NCBI RefSeq assembly: GCF_050948215.1 | Contig: NW_027488594.1 | Location: 186,001-250,000 of the forward strand | From: Halictus rubicundus | Lineage: Eukaryota; Arthropoda; Insecta; Hymenoptera; Halictidae | Length of the DNA: 64,000 nt | Direction: 5' to 3' | Shown: one piece after another, positions 40,201 to 53,150 of the stretch | How the letters are laid out: every line of letters begins with the position of its first letter | Position numbering within the stretch: position 1 is the stretch's first letter | Made by a program: the position numbers and the translations under genes | Notes under the pieces: generated by a model | What the model was told of the DNA's origin: nothing | The model's database searches: none | Seen by the model: only the letters and a program-made list of their open reading frames with translations

Positions 40201-42010
40201 GGGTAGGATTGTGGATAGGATAGGAAAGAGGATAGGATAGGATAGAGGATAGGATAGGATAGAGGATAGGATAGGTTAGGGGATAGGATAGGATAGAGGA
40301 TAGGATAGGATAGAGGATAGGATAGGATAAGAGGATCGGATAGGATAGAGGATAGGATAGGATAGCGGAAAGGATAGGATAGAGGATAGGATAGGATAGA
40401 GGATAGGATAGGATAAAGGGTAGGATAGGATAGAGGATAGGATAGGATAGGATACAGGATAGGATAGGATAGAGGATAGGATAGGATAGAGGATACGATA
40501 TACGATTGGATAGGATAGAGAATAGGATACGATAGAGGATAGTATAGGGTTGGATAGAGAATAGGATCGGATAGAGGATAGGATAGGATAGGATAGGATA
40601 GAGGATAGGATAGGATACAGGATAGGATAGGATTGGATAGAGAATAGGGTGGGATACAGGATAGGATAGGATAGAGGATAGGATAGGATATAGGATAGGA
40701 TAGGATAGAGGATAGGATATTATAGAGGATACTATATAGGATTGGATAGGATAGAGAATAGGATACGATAGAGGATAGGATAGGATTGGATAGAGAATAG
40801 GATGCGATACAGGATAGGATAGGATAGAGTATAGGATAGGATAGAGAATAGGATAGGATACATGATATTATAGGAAAGAGGATAGGATATGATAGAGGAT
40901 ACGATATTATAGAGGATAGGATAGGATAGAGGATCGGATAGGATACAGGATAGGTTAGGATAGAGGATAGGATAGCATAGAGGATACGATATAGGATTGG
41001 ATAGGATAGAGAATAGGATACGATAGAGGATAGGATAGGATTGGATAGAGAATAGGATGGGATAGAGGATAGGATAGGATAGAGGTTAGGATAGGATAAG
41101 AGGATAGGATAGGATAGAGGATAGGATAGGATAGCGGAAAGGATAGGATAGAGGATAGGATAGGATAGAGAATAGGATAGGATAGAGGATAGGATAGGAT
41201 AGAGGATAGGATAGGATAGAGGATAGGATAGGATAGAGGATAGGATAGGATAGAGGATAGGATAGGATATAGGATAGGATAGGATAGGATAGAGGATAGG
41301 CTAGGATAGATGATAGGATAGGATAGAGGATAGGATAGGATAGAGGACAGGATAGGATAGCGGAAAGGATAGGATAGAGGATAGGATAGGATAGAGGATA
41401 GGTTAGGATAGAGGATAGGATAGGATAGAGGATCGGATAGGATAGAAGATACGATATAGGATTGGATAGGATAGAGAATAGGATACGATAGAGGATAGGA
41501 TAGGATTGGATAGAGAATAGGATGGGATAGAGGATAGGATAGGGTAGAGGATAGGATAGGATAGAGAATGGTATAGGATAGATGATATTATAGAAAAGAG
41601 AATAGGATATGATAGAGGATACGATATTATAGAGGATAGGATAGGATAGAGGATCGGATAGGATAGAGGATAGGATAGGATAGATGATAGGATAGGATAG
41701 AGGATAGGATAGGATAGAGGATAGGATAAGATACACGATAGGATAGGATAGAGGATACGATATAGGATTGGATAGGATAGAGAATAGGATACGATAGAGG
41801 ATAGTATAGGATTGGATAGACAGTAGGATCGGATAGAGGATAGGATAGGATAGAGGATAGGATAGGATAGAGGATAGGATAGGATGGAGGATAGGATAGG
41901 ATAGAGGATAGGATAGGATAGAGGATTTGATAGAGGATAGGATAGGATAGGCTAGGATAGAGGATAGGATAGGATAGAGGATAGGATAGGATAGAGGATA
42001 GGATAGGATA
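34260..42010. repeat. C block, copy 2
   Basis: This is the partner of 24824-32700. Runs of several kilobases look collinear: the stretch from 35994 through 39544 to about 41100 matches 26485 to 31590 with only a few bases of accumulated shift. The private variant GGGTATATGATAGG at 38348 is shared only with 28851. Near 41.1-41.3 kb this copy has fewer canonical monomers than the matching stretch near 31.65-31.95 kb, a copy-number difference in a pure run. The block loses correspondence at about 42.0 kb. Confidence 0.86.
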
Positions 42011-45000
42011 GAGGATAGGATAGGTTAGGGGATAGGATAGGATAGAGGATAGGATAGGATAGAGGATAGGATAGGATAAGAGGATCGGATAGGATAAGAG
42101 GATCGGATAGGATAGAGGATAGGATAGGATAGAGGATAGGATAGGATAGAGGATAGGATAGGATAGAGAATAGGATAGGGTAAATTATATTATAGGTTAG
42201 GGGATACGATATTATAGAGGATAGGATAGGATAGAGGATCGGATAGGATAGAGGATAGGATAGGATAGAGGATAGGATAGGATAGAGGATAGGATAGGAT
42301 AGAGGAGAGGATAGGATAGAGTATAGGATAGGATAAAGGATAGGACAGGATAGAGGATAGGATAGGATAGAGGATTGGATAGGATACAGGATAGGATAGG
42401 ATAGAGGATAGGATAGGGTAGAGGATACGATATACGATTGGATAGGATAGAGAATAGGATACGATAGAGGATAGTATAGGGTTGGATAGAGAATAGGATG
42501 GGATAGAGGATAGGATAGGATAGAGGATAGGATAGGATAGAGAATTGGATAGGATAGATGATATTATAGGAAAGAGAATAGGATATGATAGAGGATACGA
42601 TATTATAGAGGATAGGATAGAATAGAGGATCGGATAGGATAGAGGATAGGATAGGATAGAGGATAGGATAGGATAGAGGATAGGATAGGGTAGAGGACAG
42701 GATAGAGGCTAGGATAAGGGGATTGGATAGGATAGAAGATAGGAGACGATAGTGGATAGGATAAGATAGAGGATAGGATAGAATAGAGAATAGGATAGGA
42801 TAGAGTATAGGTTATAGGATTGGATAGGGTAGAGGATAGGATACGACAGAGGATAGGGTAGGATTGTGGATAGGATAGGAAAGAGGATAGGATAGGATAG
42901 AGGATAGGATAGGATAGAGGATAGGATAGGTTAGGGGATAGGATAGGATAGAGGATAGGATAGGATAGAGGATAGGATAGGATAAGAGGATCGGATAGGA
43001 TAGAGGATAGGATAGGATAGCGGAAAGGATAGGATAGAGGATAGGATAGGATAGAGGATAGGATAGGATAAAGGGTAGGATAGGATAGAGGATAGGATAG
43101 GATAGGATACAGGATAGGATAGGATAGAGGATAGGATAGGATAGAGGATACGATATACGATTGGATAGGATAGAGAATAGGATACGATAGAGGATAGTAT
43201 AGGGTTGGATAGAGAATAGGATCGGATAGAGGATAGGATAGGATAGGATAGGATACAGGATAGGATAGGATACAGGATAGGATAGGATTGGATAGAGAAT
43301 AGGGTGGGATAGAGGATAGGATATGATAGAGGATACGATATTATAGAGGATAGGATAGGATAGAGGATCGGTTAGGATACAGGATAGGATAGGATAGAGG
43401 ATAGGATAGGATAGAGGATAGGATAGGATATAGGATAGGATAGGATAGAGGATAGGATAGGATAGAGGATACTATATAGGATTGGTTAGGATAGAGAATA
43501 GGATACGATAGAGAATAGGATACGATAGAGGATAGGATAGGATTGGATAGAGAATAGGATGCGATACAGGATAGGATAGGATAGAGTATAGAATAGGATA
43601 GAGAATAGGATAGGATAGATGATATTATAGGAAAGAGGATAGGATATGTTAGAGGATACGATATTATAGAGGATAGGATAGGATAGAGGATCGGATAGGA
43701 TACAGGATAGGATAGGATAGAGGATACTATATAGGATTGGATAGGATAGAGAATAGGATACGATAGAGGATAGGATAGGATTGGATAGAGAATAGGATGC
43801 GATACAGGATAGGATAGGATAGAGGATAGGATAGGATAGAGGATACGATATACGATTGGATAGAATAGAGAATAGGATACGATAGAGGATAGTATAGGGT
43901 TGGATAGAGAATAGGATGGGATAGAGGATACGATAGGATAGAGGATAGGATAGGATAGAGAATAGGATAGGATAGATGATATTATAGGAAAGAGAATAGG
44001 ATATGATAGAGGATACGATATTATAGAGGATAGGATAGGATAGAGAATCGGTTAGGATAGAGGATAGGATAGGATAGAGGATAGGATAGGATAGAGGATA
44101 GGATAGGATATAGGATAGGATAGGATAGAGGATAGGATATTATAGAGGATACTATATAGGATTGGATAGGATAGAGAATAGGATACGATAGAGGATAGGA
44201 TAGGATTGGATAGAGAATAGGATGCGATACAGGATAGGATAGGATAGAGTATAGGATAGGATAGAGAATAGGATAGGATACATGATATTATAGGAAAGAG
44301 GATAGGATATGATAGAGGATACGATATTATAGAGGATAGGATAGGATAGAGGATCGGATAGGATACAGGATAGGTTAGGATAGAGGATAGGATAGCATAG
44401 AGGATACGATATAGGATTGGATAGGATAGAGAATAGGATACGATAGAGGATAGGATAGGATTGGATAGAGAATAGGATGGGATAGAGGATAGGATAGGAT
44501 AGAGGTTAAGATAGGATAAGAGGATAGGATAGGATAGAGGATAGGATAGGGTAGATGATAGGATAGGATAGAGGATCGGATAGGATAGAGGATAGGATAG
44601 GGTAGAGGACAGGATAGAGGATAGGATAGGGGATTGGATAGGATAGAAGATAGGAGACGATAGTGGATAGGATAGGATAGAGGATAGGACAGGATAGAGA
44701 ATAGGATAGAGTATAGGTTATAGGATTGGATAGGGTAGAGGATAGGGTACGACAGAGGATAGTGTAGGATTGAGGATAGGATAGGAAAGAGGATAGGATA
44801 GGATAGAGAATAGGATAGGATAGAGGATAGGATAGGTTAGGGGAAAGGATAGGATAGAGGATAGGATAGGATAGAGGACAGGATAGGATAGCGGAAAGGA
44901 TAGGATAGAGGATAGGATAGGATAGAGGATAGGTTAGGATAGAGGATAGGATAGGATAGAGGATCGGATAGGATAGAAGATACGATATAGGATTGGATAG

Positions 45001-46000
45001 GATAGAGAATAGGATACGATAGAGGATAGGATAGGATTGGATAGAGAATAGGATGGGATAGAGGATAGGATAGGGTAGAGGATAGGATAGGATAGAGAAT
45101 GGTATAGGATAGATGATATTATAGAAAAGAGAATAGGATATGATAGAGGATACGATATTATAGAGGATAGGATAGGATAGAGGATCGGATAGGATAGAGG
45201 ATAGGATAGGATAGAGGATAGGATAGGATAGAGGATAGGATAGGATAGAGGATAGGATAAGATACACGATAGGATAGGATAGAGGATAGGATAGGATAGA
45301 GGATACGATATAGGATTGGATAGGATAGAGAATAGGATACGATAGAGGATAGTATAGGATTGGATAGACAGTAGGATCGGATAGAGGATAGGATAGGATA
45401 GAGGATAGGATAGGATAGAGGATAGGATAGGATAGAGGATAGGATAGGATAGAGGATAGGATAGGATAGAGGATAGGATAGAGGATAGGATAGGATAGGC
45501 TAGGATAGAGGATAGGATAGGATAGAGGATAGGATAGGATAGAGGATAGGATAGGATAGAGGATAGGATAGGTTAGGGGATAGGATAGGATAGAGGATAG
45601 GATAGGATAGAGGATAGGATAGGATAGAGGATAGGATAGGATAGAGGATAGGATAGGATAAGAGGATCGGATAGGATAGAGGATAGGATAGGATAGCGGA
45701 AAGGATAGGATAGAGGATAGGATAGGATAGAGGATAGGATAGGATAAAGGGTAGGATAGGATAGAGGATAGGATAGGATAGGATACAGGATAGGATAGGA
45801 TAGAGGATAGGATAGGATAGAGGATACGATATACGATTGGATAGGATAGAGAATAGGATACGATAGAGGATAGTATAGGGTTGGATAGAGAATAGGATCG
45901 GATAGAGGATAGGATAGGATAGGATAGGATAGAGGATAGGATAGGATACAGGATAGGATAGGATTGGATAGAGAATAGGGTGGGATAGAGGATAGGATAT
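42011..46000. repeat. C block, third partial copy
   Basis: From the AT box at 42181, this region follows the same order as the stretches after 26485 and 35994. A GAGGCTAGG unit lies about 525 bases on, and a GAGGTTA-AGATAGGATAAGA unit about 2320 bases on (2322 and 2310 in the other copies). The AT box that should follow about 3.55 kb later is missing near 45.7 kb, so a segment was lost there. The part 42650-44560 has a close copy at 58322-60232. A single extra A (GGATAAGGGGATTGG near 42714) marks this copy. Confidence 0.82.
42078..42113. repeat. Private 18-base duplication
   Basis: AAGAGGATCGGATAGGAT is present twice in succession (42078-42095 and 42096-42113). Corresponding positions in other copies (for example near 39441 and 34158) have one AAGAGGATCGG. 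The 18-base length, one more than the monomer, shifts the array phase by one base. Confidence 0.85.
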
Positions 46001-48590
46001 GATAGAGGATACGATATTATAGAGGATAGGATAGGATACTGGATCGGTTAGGATACAGGATAGGATAGGATAGAGGATAGGATAGGATAGAGGATAGGAT
46101 AGGATATAGGATAGGATAGGATAGAGGATAGGATATTATAGAGGATACTATATAAGATTGGATAGGATAGAGAATAGGATACGATAGAGGATAGGATAGG
46201 ATTGGATAGAGAATAGGATGCGATACAGGATAGGATAGGATAGAGTATAGGATAGGATAGAGAATAGGATAGGATACATGATATTATAGGAAAGAGGATA
46301 GGATATGATAGAGGATACGATATTATAGAGGATAGGATAGGATAGAGGATCGGATAGGATACAGGATAGGTTAGGATAGAGGATAGGATAGCATAGAGGA
46401 TACGATATAGGATTGGATAGGATAGAGAATAGGATACGATAGAGGATAGGATAGGATTGGATAGAGAATAGGATGGGATAGAGGATAGGATAGGATAGAG
46501 GTTAGGATAGGATAAGAGAATAGGATAGGATAGAGGATAGGATAGGGTAGATGATAGGATAGGATAGAGGATCGGATAGGATAGAAGATACGATATAGGA
46601 TTGGATAGGATAGAGAATAGGATACGATAGAGGATAGGATAGGATTGGATAGAGAATAGGATGGGATAGAGGATAGGATAGGGTAGAGGATAGGATAGGA
46701 TAGAGAATGGGATAGGATAGATGATATTATAGGAAAGAGAATAGGATATGATAGAGGATACGATATTATAGAGGATAGGATAGGATAGAGGATCGGTTAG
46801 GATAGAGGATAGGATAGGATAGAGGATAGGATAGGATAGAGGATAGGATAGGATATAGGATAGGATAGGATAGAGGATAGGATAGGATAGAGGATACTAT
46901 ATAGGATTGGATAAGATAGAGAATAGGATAGGATAGAGGATAGGATAGGATAGAGGATAGAATAGGATAGCGGATAGGATAGGATAGAGGAGAGGATAGG
47001 ATAGAGTATAGGATAGGATAAAGGATAGGATAGGATAGAGGATAGGATAGGATAGAGTATAGGTTATAGGATTGGATAGGGTAGAGGATAGGATACGACA
47101 GAGGATAGGGTAGGATTGAGGATAGGATAGGAAAGAGGATAGGATAGGATAGAGGATAGGATAGGATAGAGGATAGGATAGGTTAGGGGATAGGATAGGA
47201 TAGAGGATAGGATAGGATAGAGGATAGGATAGGATAAGAGGATAGGATATACGATTGGATAGGATAGAGAATAGGATACGATAGAGGATAGTATAGGGTT
47301 GGATAGAGAATAGGATGGGATAGAGGATAGGATAGGATAGAGGATACGATATACGATTGGATAGGATAGAGAATAGGATACGATAGAGGATAGTATAGGG
47401 TTGGATAGAGAATAGGATGGGATAGAGGATACGATAGGATAGAGGATAGGATAGGATAGAGAATAGGATAGGATAGATGATATTATAGGAAAGAGAATAG
47501 GATATGATAGAGGATACGATATTATAGAGGATAGGATAGGATAGAGGATCGGTTAGGATAGAGGATAGGATAGGATAGAGGATAGGATAGGATAGAGGAT
47601 AGGATAGGATATAGGATAGGATAGGATAGAGGATAGGATAGGATAGAGGATACTATATAGGATTGGATAAGATAGAGAATAGGATAGGATAGAGGATAGG
47701 ATAGGATAGAGGATAGAATAGGATAGCGGATAGGATAGGATAGAGGAGAGGATAGGATAGAGTATAGGATAGGATAAAGGATAGGATAGGATAGAGGATA
47801 GGATAGGATAGAGGTTTGGATAGGATACAGTATAGGATAGGATAGAGGATAGGATAGGATAGAGGATACGATATACGATTGGATAGGATGGAGAATAGGA
47901 TACGATAGAGGATAGTATAGGGTTGGATAGAGAATAGGATGGAATAGAGGATACGATAGGATAGAGGATAGGATAGGATAGAGAATAGGATAGGATAGAT
48001 GATATTATAGGAAAGAGAATAGGATATGATAGAGGATACGATATTATAGAGGATAGGATAGGATAGAGGATCGGATAGGATAGAGGATAGGATAGGATAG
48101 AGGATAGGATAGGATAGAGGATAGGATAGGGTAGAGGACAGGATAGAGGATAGGATAGGGGATTGGATAGGATAGAAGATAGGAGACGATAGTGGATAGG
48201 ATAGGATAGAGGATAGGATAGGATAGAGAATAGGATAGGATAGAGTATAGGTTATAGGATTGGATAGGGTAGAGGATAGGATACGACAGAGGATAGTGTA
48301 GGATTGAGGATAGGATAGGAAAGAGGATAGGATAGGATAGAGGATAGGATAGGATAGAGGATAGGATAGGATAGGGGATACGATATAGGATTGGATAGGA
48401 TAGAGAATAGGATACGATAGAGGATAGTATAGGATTGGATAGACAATAGGATCGGATAGAGGATAGGATAGGATAGCGGAGAGGATAGGATAGAGGATAG
48501 GATAGGATAGGATAGGATGGAGGAGAGGACAGGATAGAGTATAGGATAGGATAAAGGATAGGATAGGATAGAGGATAGGATAGGATAGAG
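46001..48590. repeat. E block, copy 1
   Basis: This block recurs at 59677-62240. Paired landmarks: GGATATTATAGAGG 46131/59807 and GAGGTTAGGATAGG 46498/60174 (shift 13676), then GATGGAGGAGAGG 48516/62163 (shift 13647). The 29-base loss between these points equals the length of the 29-base cassette unit, although I did not trace the event itself. The copy contains two related sub-stretches near 47.2 and 47.34 kb, both with the 85-base cassette, and a GAGGTTTGGATAGG unit near 47812 matched near 61522. Confidence 0.84.
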
Positions 48591-50220
48591 GATAGGATAG
48601 GATAGAGGATAGGATAGGATAGAGGTATAGGATAGGATACAGGATAGGATAGGATAGAGGATAGGATAGGATAGAGGATAGGATAGGATAGAGGAGTGGA
48701 TAGGATAGAGGATAGGATAGGATAGAGGATAGGATAGGATAGAGGATAGGATAGGATAGAGAATAGGATAGGGTAAATTATATTATAGGTTAGGGGATAC
48801 GATATTATAGATGATAGGATAGGATAGAGGATCGGATAGGATAGAGGATAGGATAGGATAGAGGATAGGATAGGATAGAGGAAAGGATAGGATAGAGGAG
48901 AGGATAGGATAGAGTATAGGATAGGATAAAGGATAGGATAGGATAGAGGATAGGATAGGATAGAGGATTGGATAGGATACAGGATAGGATAGGATAGAGG
49001 ATAGGATAGGATAGAGGATACGATATACGATTGGATAGGATAGAGAATAGGATACGATAGAGGAAAATATAGTGTTGGATAGAGAATAGGATGGGATAGT
49101 GGATAGGATAGGATAGAGGATAGGATAGGATAGAGAATAGGATAGGATAGATGATATTATAGGAAAGAGAATAGGATATGATAGAGGATACGATATTATA
49201 GAGGATAGGATAGGATAGAGGATCGGATAGGATAGAGGATAGGATAGGATAGAGGATAGGATAGGATAGAGGATAGGATAGGGTAGAGGACAGGATAGAG
49301 GATAGGATAGGGGATTGGATAGGATAGAAGATAGGAGACGATAGTGGATAGGATAGGATAGAGGATAGGATAGGATAGAGAATAGGATAGGATAGAGTAT
49401 AGGTTATAGGATTGGATAGGGTAGAGGATAGGAAACGACAGAGGATAGGGTAGGATTGAGGATAGGATAGGAAAGAGGATAGGATAGGATAGAGGATAGG
49501 ATAGGATAGAGGATAGTATAGGATAGGGGATAGGATAGGATAGAGGATAGGATAGGATAGAGGATAGGATAGGATAAGAGGATCGGATAGGATAGAGGAT
49601 AGGATAGGATAGCGGAAAGGATAGGATAGAGGATAGGATAGGATAGAGGATAGGATAGGATAAAGGGTAGGATAGGATAGAGGATAGGATAGGATAGAGG
49701 ATAGGATAGGATACAAGATAGGATAGGATAGAGGACAGGATAGGATAGAGGATACGATATACGATTGGATAGGATAGAGAATAGGATACGATAGAGGATA
49801 GTATAGGGTTGGATAGAGAATAGGATCGGATAGAGGATAGGATAGGATAGAGGATAGGATAGGATAGAGGATAGGATAGGATAGGATAGAATAGAGGATA
49901 GGATAGGATACAGGATAGGATAGGATTGGATAGAGAATAGGATGGGATAGAGCAGAGGATAGGATAGAGGATAGGATAGGATAGAGAATAGGATAGGATA
50001 GATGATATTATAGGAAAGAGGATAGGATATGATAGAGGATACGATATTATAGAGGATAGGATAGGATAGAGGATCGGATAGGATAGAAGATACGATATAG
50101 GATTGGATAGGATAGAGAATAGGATACGATAGAGGATAGGATAGGATTGGATAGAGAATAGGATGGGATAGAGGATAGGATAGGGTAGAGGATAGGATAG
50201 GATAGAGGATAGGATACGAT
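48591..50220. repeat. C-type stretch with B-like GAGGTATAGG and AT box
   Basis: The stretch opens with GAGGTATAGGATAGGATA and a GGAGTGG unit (48.62-48.70 kb), leading into the AT box at 48774. This is the arrangement of compartment B and of the right end of the window. A GGGGATTGG C marker follows near 49307. The sequence GAGGAAAATATAGTG near 49061 is a private variant of the GAGGATAGTATAGGG unit. No gene is present. Confidence 0.78.
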
Positions 50221-52430
50221 AGATGATAGGATAGGATATATGATATTATAGGATAGAGCAAGGATAGGACAGAGGATACGATATTATAGATGATAGGATA
50301 GGATAGAGGATCGGATAGGATACAGGATAGGATAGGATAGAGGATAGGATAGCATAGAGGATACTATATAGGATTGGATAGGATAGAGAATAGGATACGA
50401 TGGAGGATAGGATAGGATTGGATAGAGAATAGGATGATGATAGAGGATAGGATAGGATAGAGGAAAGGATTGGATAGAGGATAGGATAGGATAGGATAGA
50501 GGATAGGATAGGATAGAGGATAGGATAGGATAGAGGATACGATAGGATAGAGGATAGGATAGGATAAGAGGATAGGATAGGATAGAGGATAGGATAGGAT
50601 AGAAGATAGGATATAGGATTGGATAGGATAGAGGATAGGATACGATAGAGGATAAGATAGGATAGGATAGAGAATAGGATAGGATATATGATATTATAGG
50701 ATAGAGCAAGGATAGGACAGAGGATACGATATTATAGATGATAGGATAGGATAGAGGATCGGATAGGATACAGGATAGGATAGGATAGAGGATAGGATAG
50801 CATAGAGGATACGATATAGGATTGGATAGGATAGAGAATCGGATACGATAGAGGATAGGATAGGATTGGATAGAGAATAGGATGGGATAGAGGATAGGAT
50901 AGTATAGAGGAAAGGATAGGATAGAGGATAGGATAGGATAGGATAGAGGATAGGATAGGATAGAGGATAGGATAGGATAGAGGATAGGATAGGATAGAGG
51001 ATAGGATACGATAGATGATAGGATAGGATATATGATATTATAGGATAGAGCAAGGATAGGACAGAGGATACGATATTATAGATGATAGGATAGGATAGAG
51101 GATCGGATAGGATACAGGATAGGATAGGATAGAGGATAGGATAGCATAGAGGATACGATATAGGATTGGATAGGATAGAGAATAGGATACGATAGAGGAT
51201 AGGATAGGATAGGATAGAGTATAGAATAGGATAGAGGATAGGATAGTATAGAGGAAAGGATAGGATAGAGGATAGGATAGGATAGGATAGAGGATAGGAT
51301 ACGATAGAGGATAGGATAGGATAGAGGATCGGATAGGATACAGGATAGGATAGGATAGAGGATAGGATAGCATATAGGATACGATATAGGATTGGATAGG
51401 ATAGAGGATCGGATAGGATAGAGGATAGGATAGGATAGAGGATAGGATAGGATAAGAGGATAGGATAGGATAGGGTATAGGATAGGATATAGGATAGGAT
51501 CGGATAGAGGATAGGTTAGGATAGAGGATAGGATATTATACAGGATAGGATGGGATACAGGAGGGGAAAGGATAGAGGATACGATATAGGATTGGATAGG
51601 ATAGAGAATAGGATACGATAGTGGATAGGATAGGATTGGATAGAGAATAGGATGGGATAGAGGATAGCATAGGATAGAGTATAGGATAGGATAGAGAATA
51701 GGATAGGATAGATGATATTATAGGAAAGAGGATAGGATATGATAGAGGATACGATATTATAGATGATAGGATAGGATAGAGGATCGGATAGGATACAGGA
51801 TAGGATAGGATAGAGGATAGGATAGCATAGAGGATACGATATAGGATTGGATAGGATAGAGAATAGGATACGATAGAGGATAGGATAGGGTAGGATAGAC
51901 TATAGAATAGGATAGAGGATAGGATAGTATAGAGGAAAGGATAGGATAGAGGATAGGATAGGATAGAGGATACGATAGGATAGAGGATAGGATAGGATAG
52001 AGGGTCGGATAGGATATAGGATAGGATAGGATAGAGGATAGGATAGCATATAGGATACGATATAGGATTGGATAGGATAGAGGATCGGATAGGATAGAGG
52101 ATAGGATAGGATAGAGGATAGGATAGGATAGAGGATAGGATAGGATAAGAGGATAGGATAGGATAGAGGATAGGATAGGATATAGGATAGGATCGGATAG
52201 AGGATAGGATAGGATAGAGGATAGGATATGATACAGGATAGGATAGGATACAGGATAGGATAGGATAGAGGATACGATATAGGATTGGATAGGATAGAGA
52301 ATAGGATACGATAGTGGATAGGATAGGATTGGATAGAGAATAGGATGGGATAGAGGATAGCATAGGATAGAGTATAGGATAGGATAGAGAATAGGATAGG
52401 ATAGATGATATTATAGGAAAGAGGATAGGA
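50221..52430. repeat. A-like island within compartment C
   Basis: Three copies of TATATGATATTATAGGATAG followed by GAGCAAGGATAGGACAG lie at 50.2, 50.7 and 51.05 kb (GAGCAAGG at 50256, 50704, 51048; spacing 448 and 344). The nearest relative elsewhere is GATACAGCAAGGATAGGACAG near 4247, in compartment A. GATAGTGGATAGG at 51617 and 52310 (693 apart), followed by GGATAGCATAGGATAGAG, matches 1423 and 5439 in A. I found no GGGGATTGG C marker inside the island. It therefore resembles the far left of the window more than its neighbours. Confidence 0.8.
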
Positions 52431-53150
52431 TATGATAGGGGATACGATATTATAGAGGATCGGATAGGATAGAGGATCGGATAGGATAGAGGATAGGATA
52501 GGATAGAGGATAGGATAGGATAGAGGATAGGATAGGATAAGAGGATAGGATAGGATAGAGGATAGGATAGGATATAGGATAGGATCGGATAGAGGATAGG
52601 ATAGGATAGAGGATAGGATAGGATAGCGGAAAGGATAGGATAGAGGATATTATAGGATAGAGAATAGGATAGGATAGAGGATAGGATAGGATAGAGGATA
52701 GGATAGGATAGAGGATAGGATAGGATAGGGGATAGGCTAGGATAGAGGATAGGATAGGATAGAGGATAGGATAGGATAGAGGATAGGATAGGATAGAGGA
52801 TAGGCTAGAATAGAGGATAGGATAGGATAGAGGATAGGATAGGATAGAGGATAGGATAGGATAGAGGATAGGATAGGATAGAGGATAGGATAGGATAGAG
52901 GATAGGATAGGATAGAGGATAGGATAGGATAGAGGATCGGATAGGATAGAAGATACGATATAGGATTGGATAGGATAGAGAATAGGATACGATAGAGGAT
53001 AGGATAGGATTGGATAGAGAATAGGATGGGATAGAGGATAGGATAGGGTAGAGGATAGGATAGGATAGAGAATGGTATAGGATAGATGATATTATAGAAA
53101 AGAGAATAGGATATGATAGAGGATACGATATTATAGAGGATAGGATAGGA
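52431..53150. repeat. C-type stretch before the 3061-base duplication
   Basis: Mostly canonical units, with GAGGATCGG, GGCTAGG and GGCTAGAATAGAGG variants near 52.7-52.8 kb. The GGCTAGAATAGAGG variant is shared with about 31833. A core cassette with GAAAAGAG (near 53086) has the form found in the interior of the C blocks, for example near 29416 and 33660. No gene is present. Confidence 0.78.
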
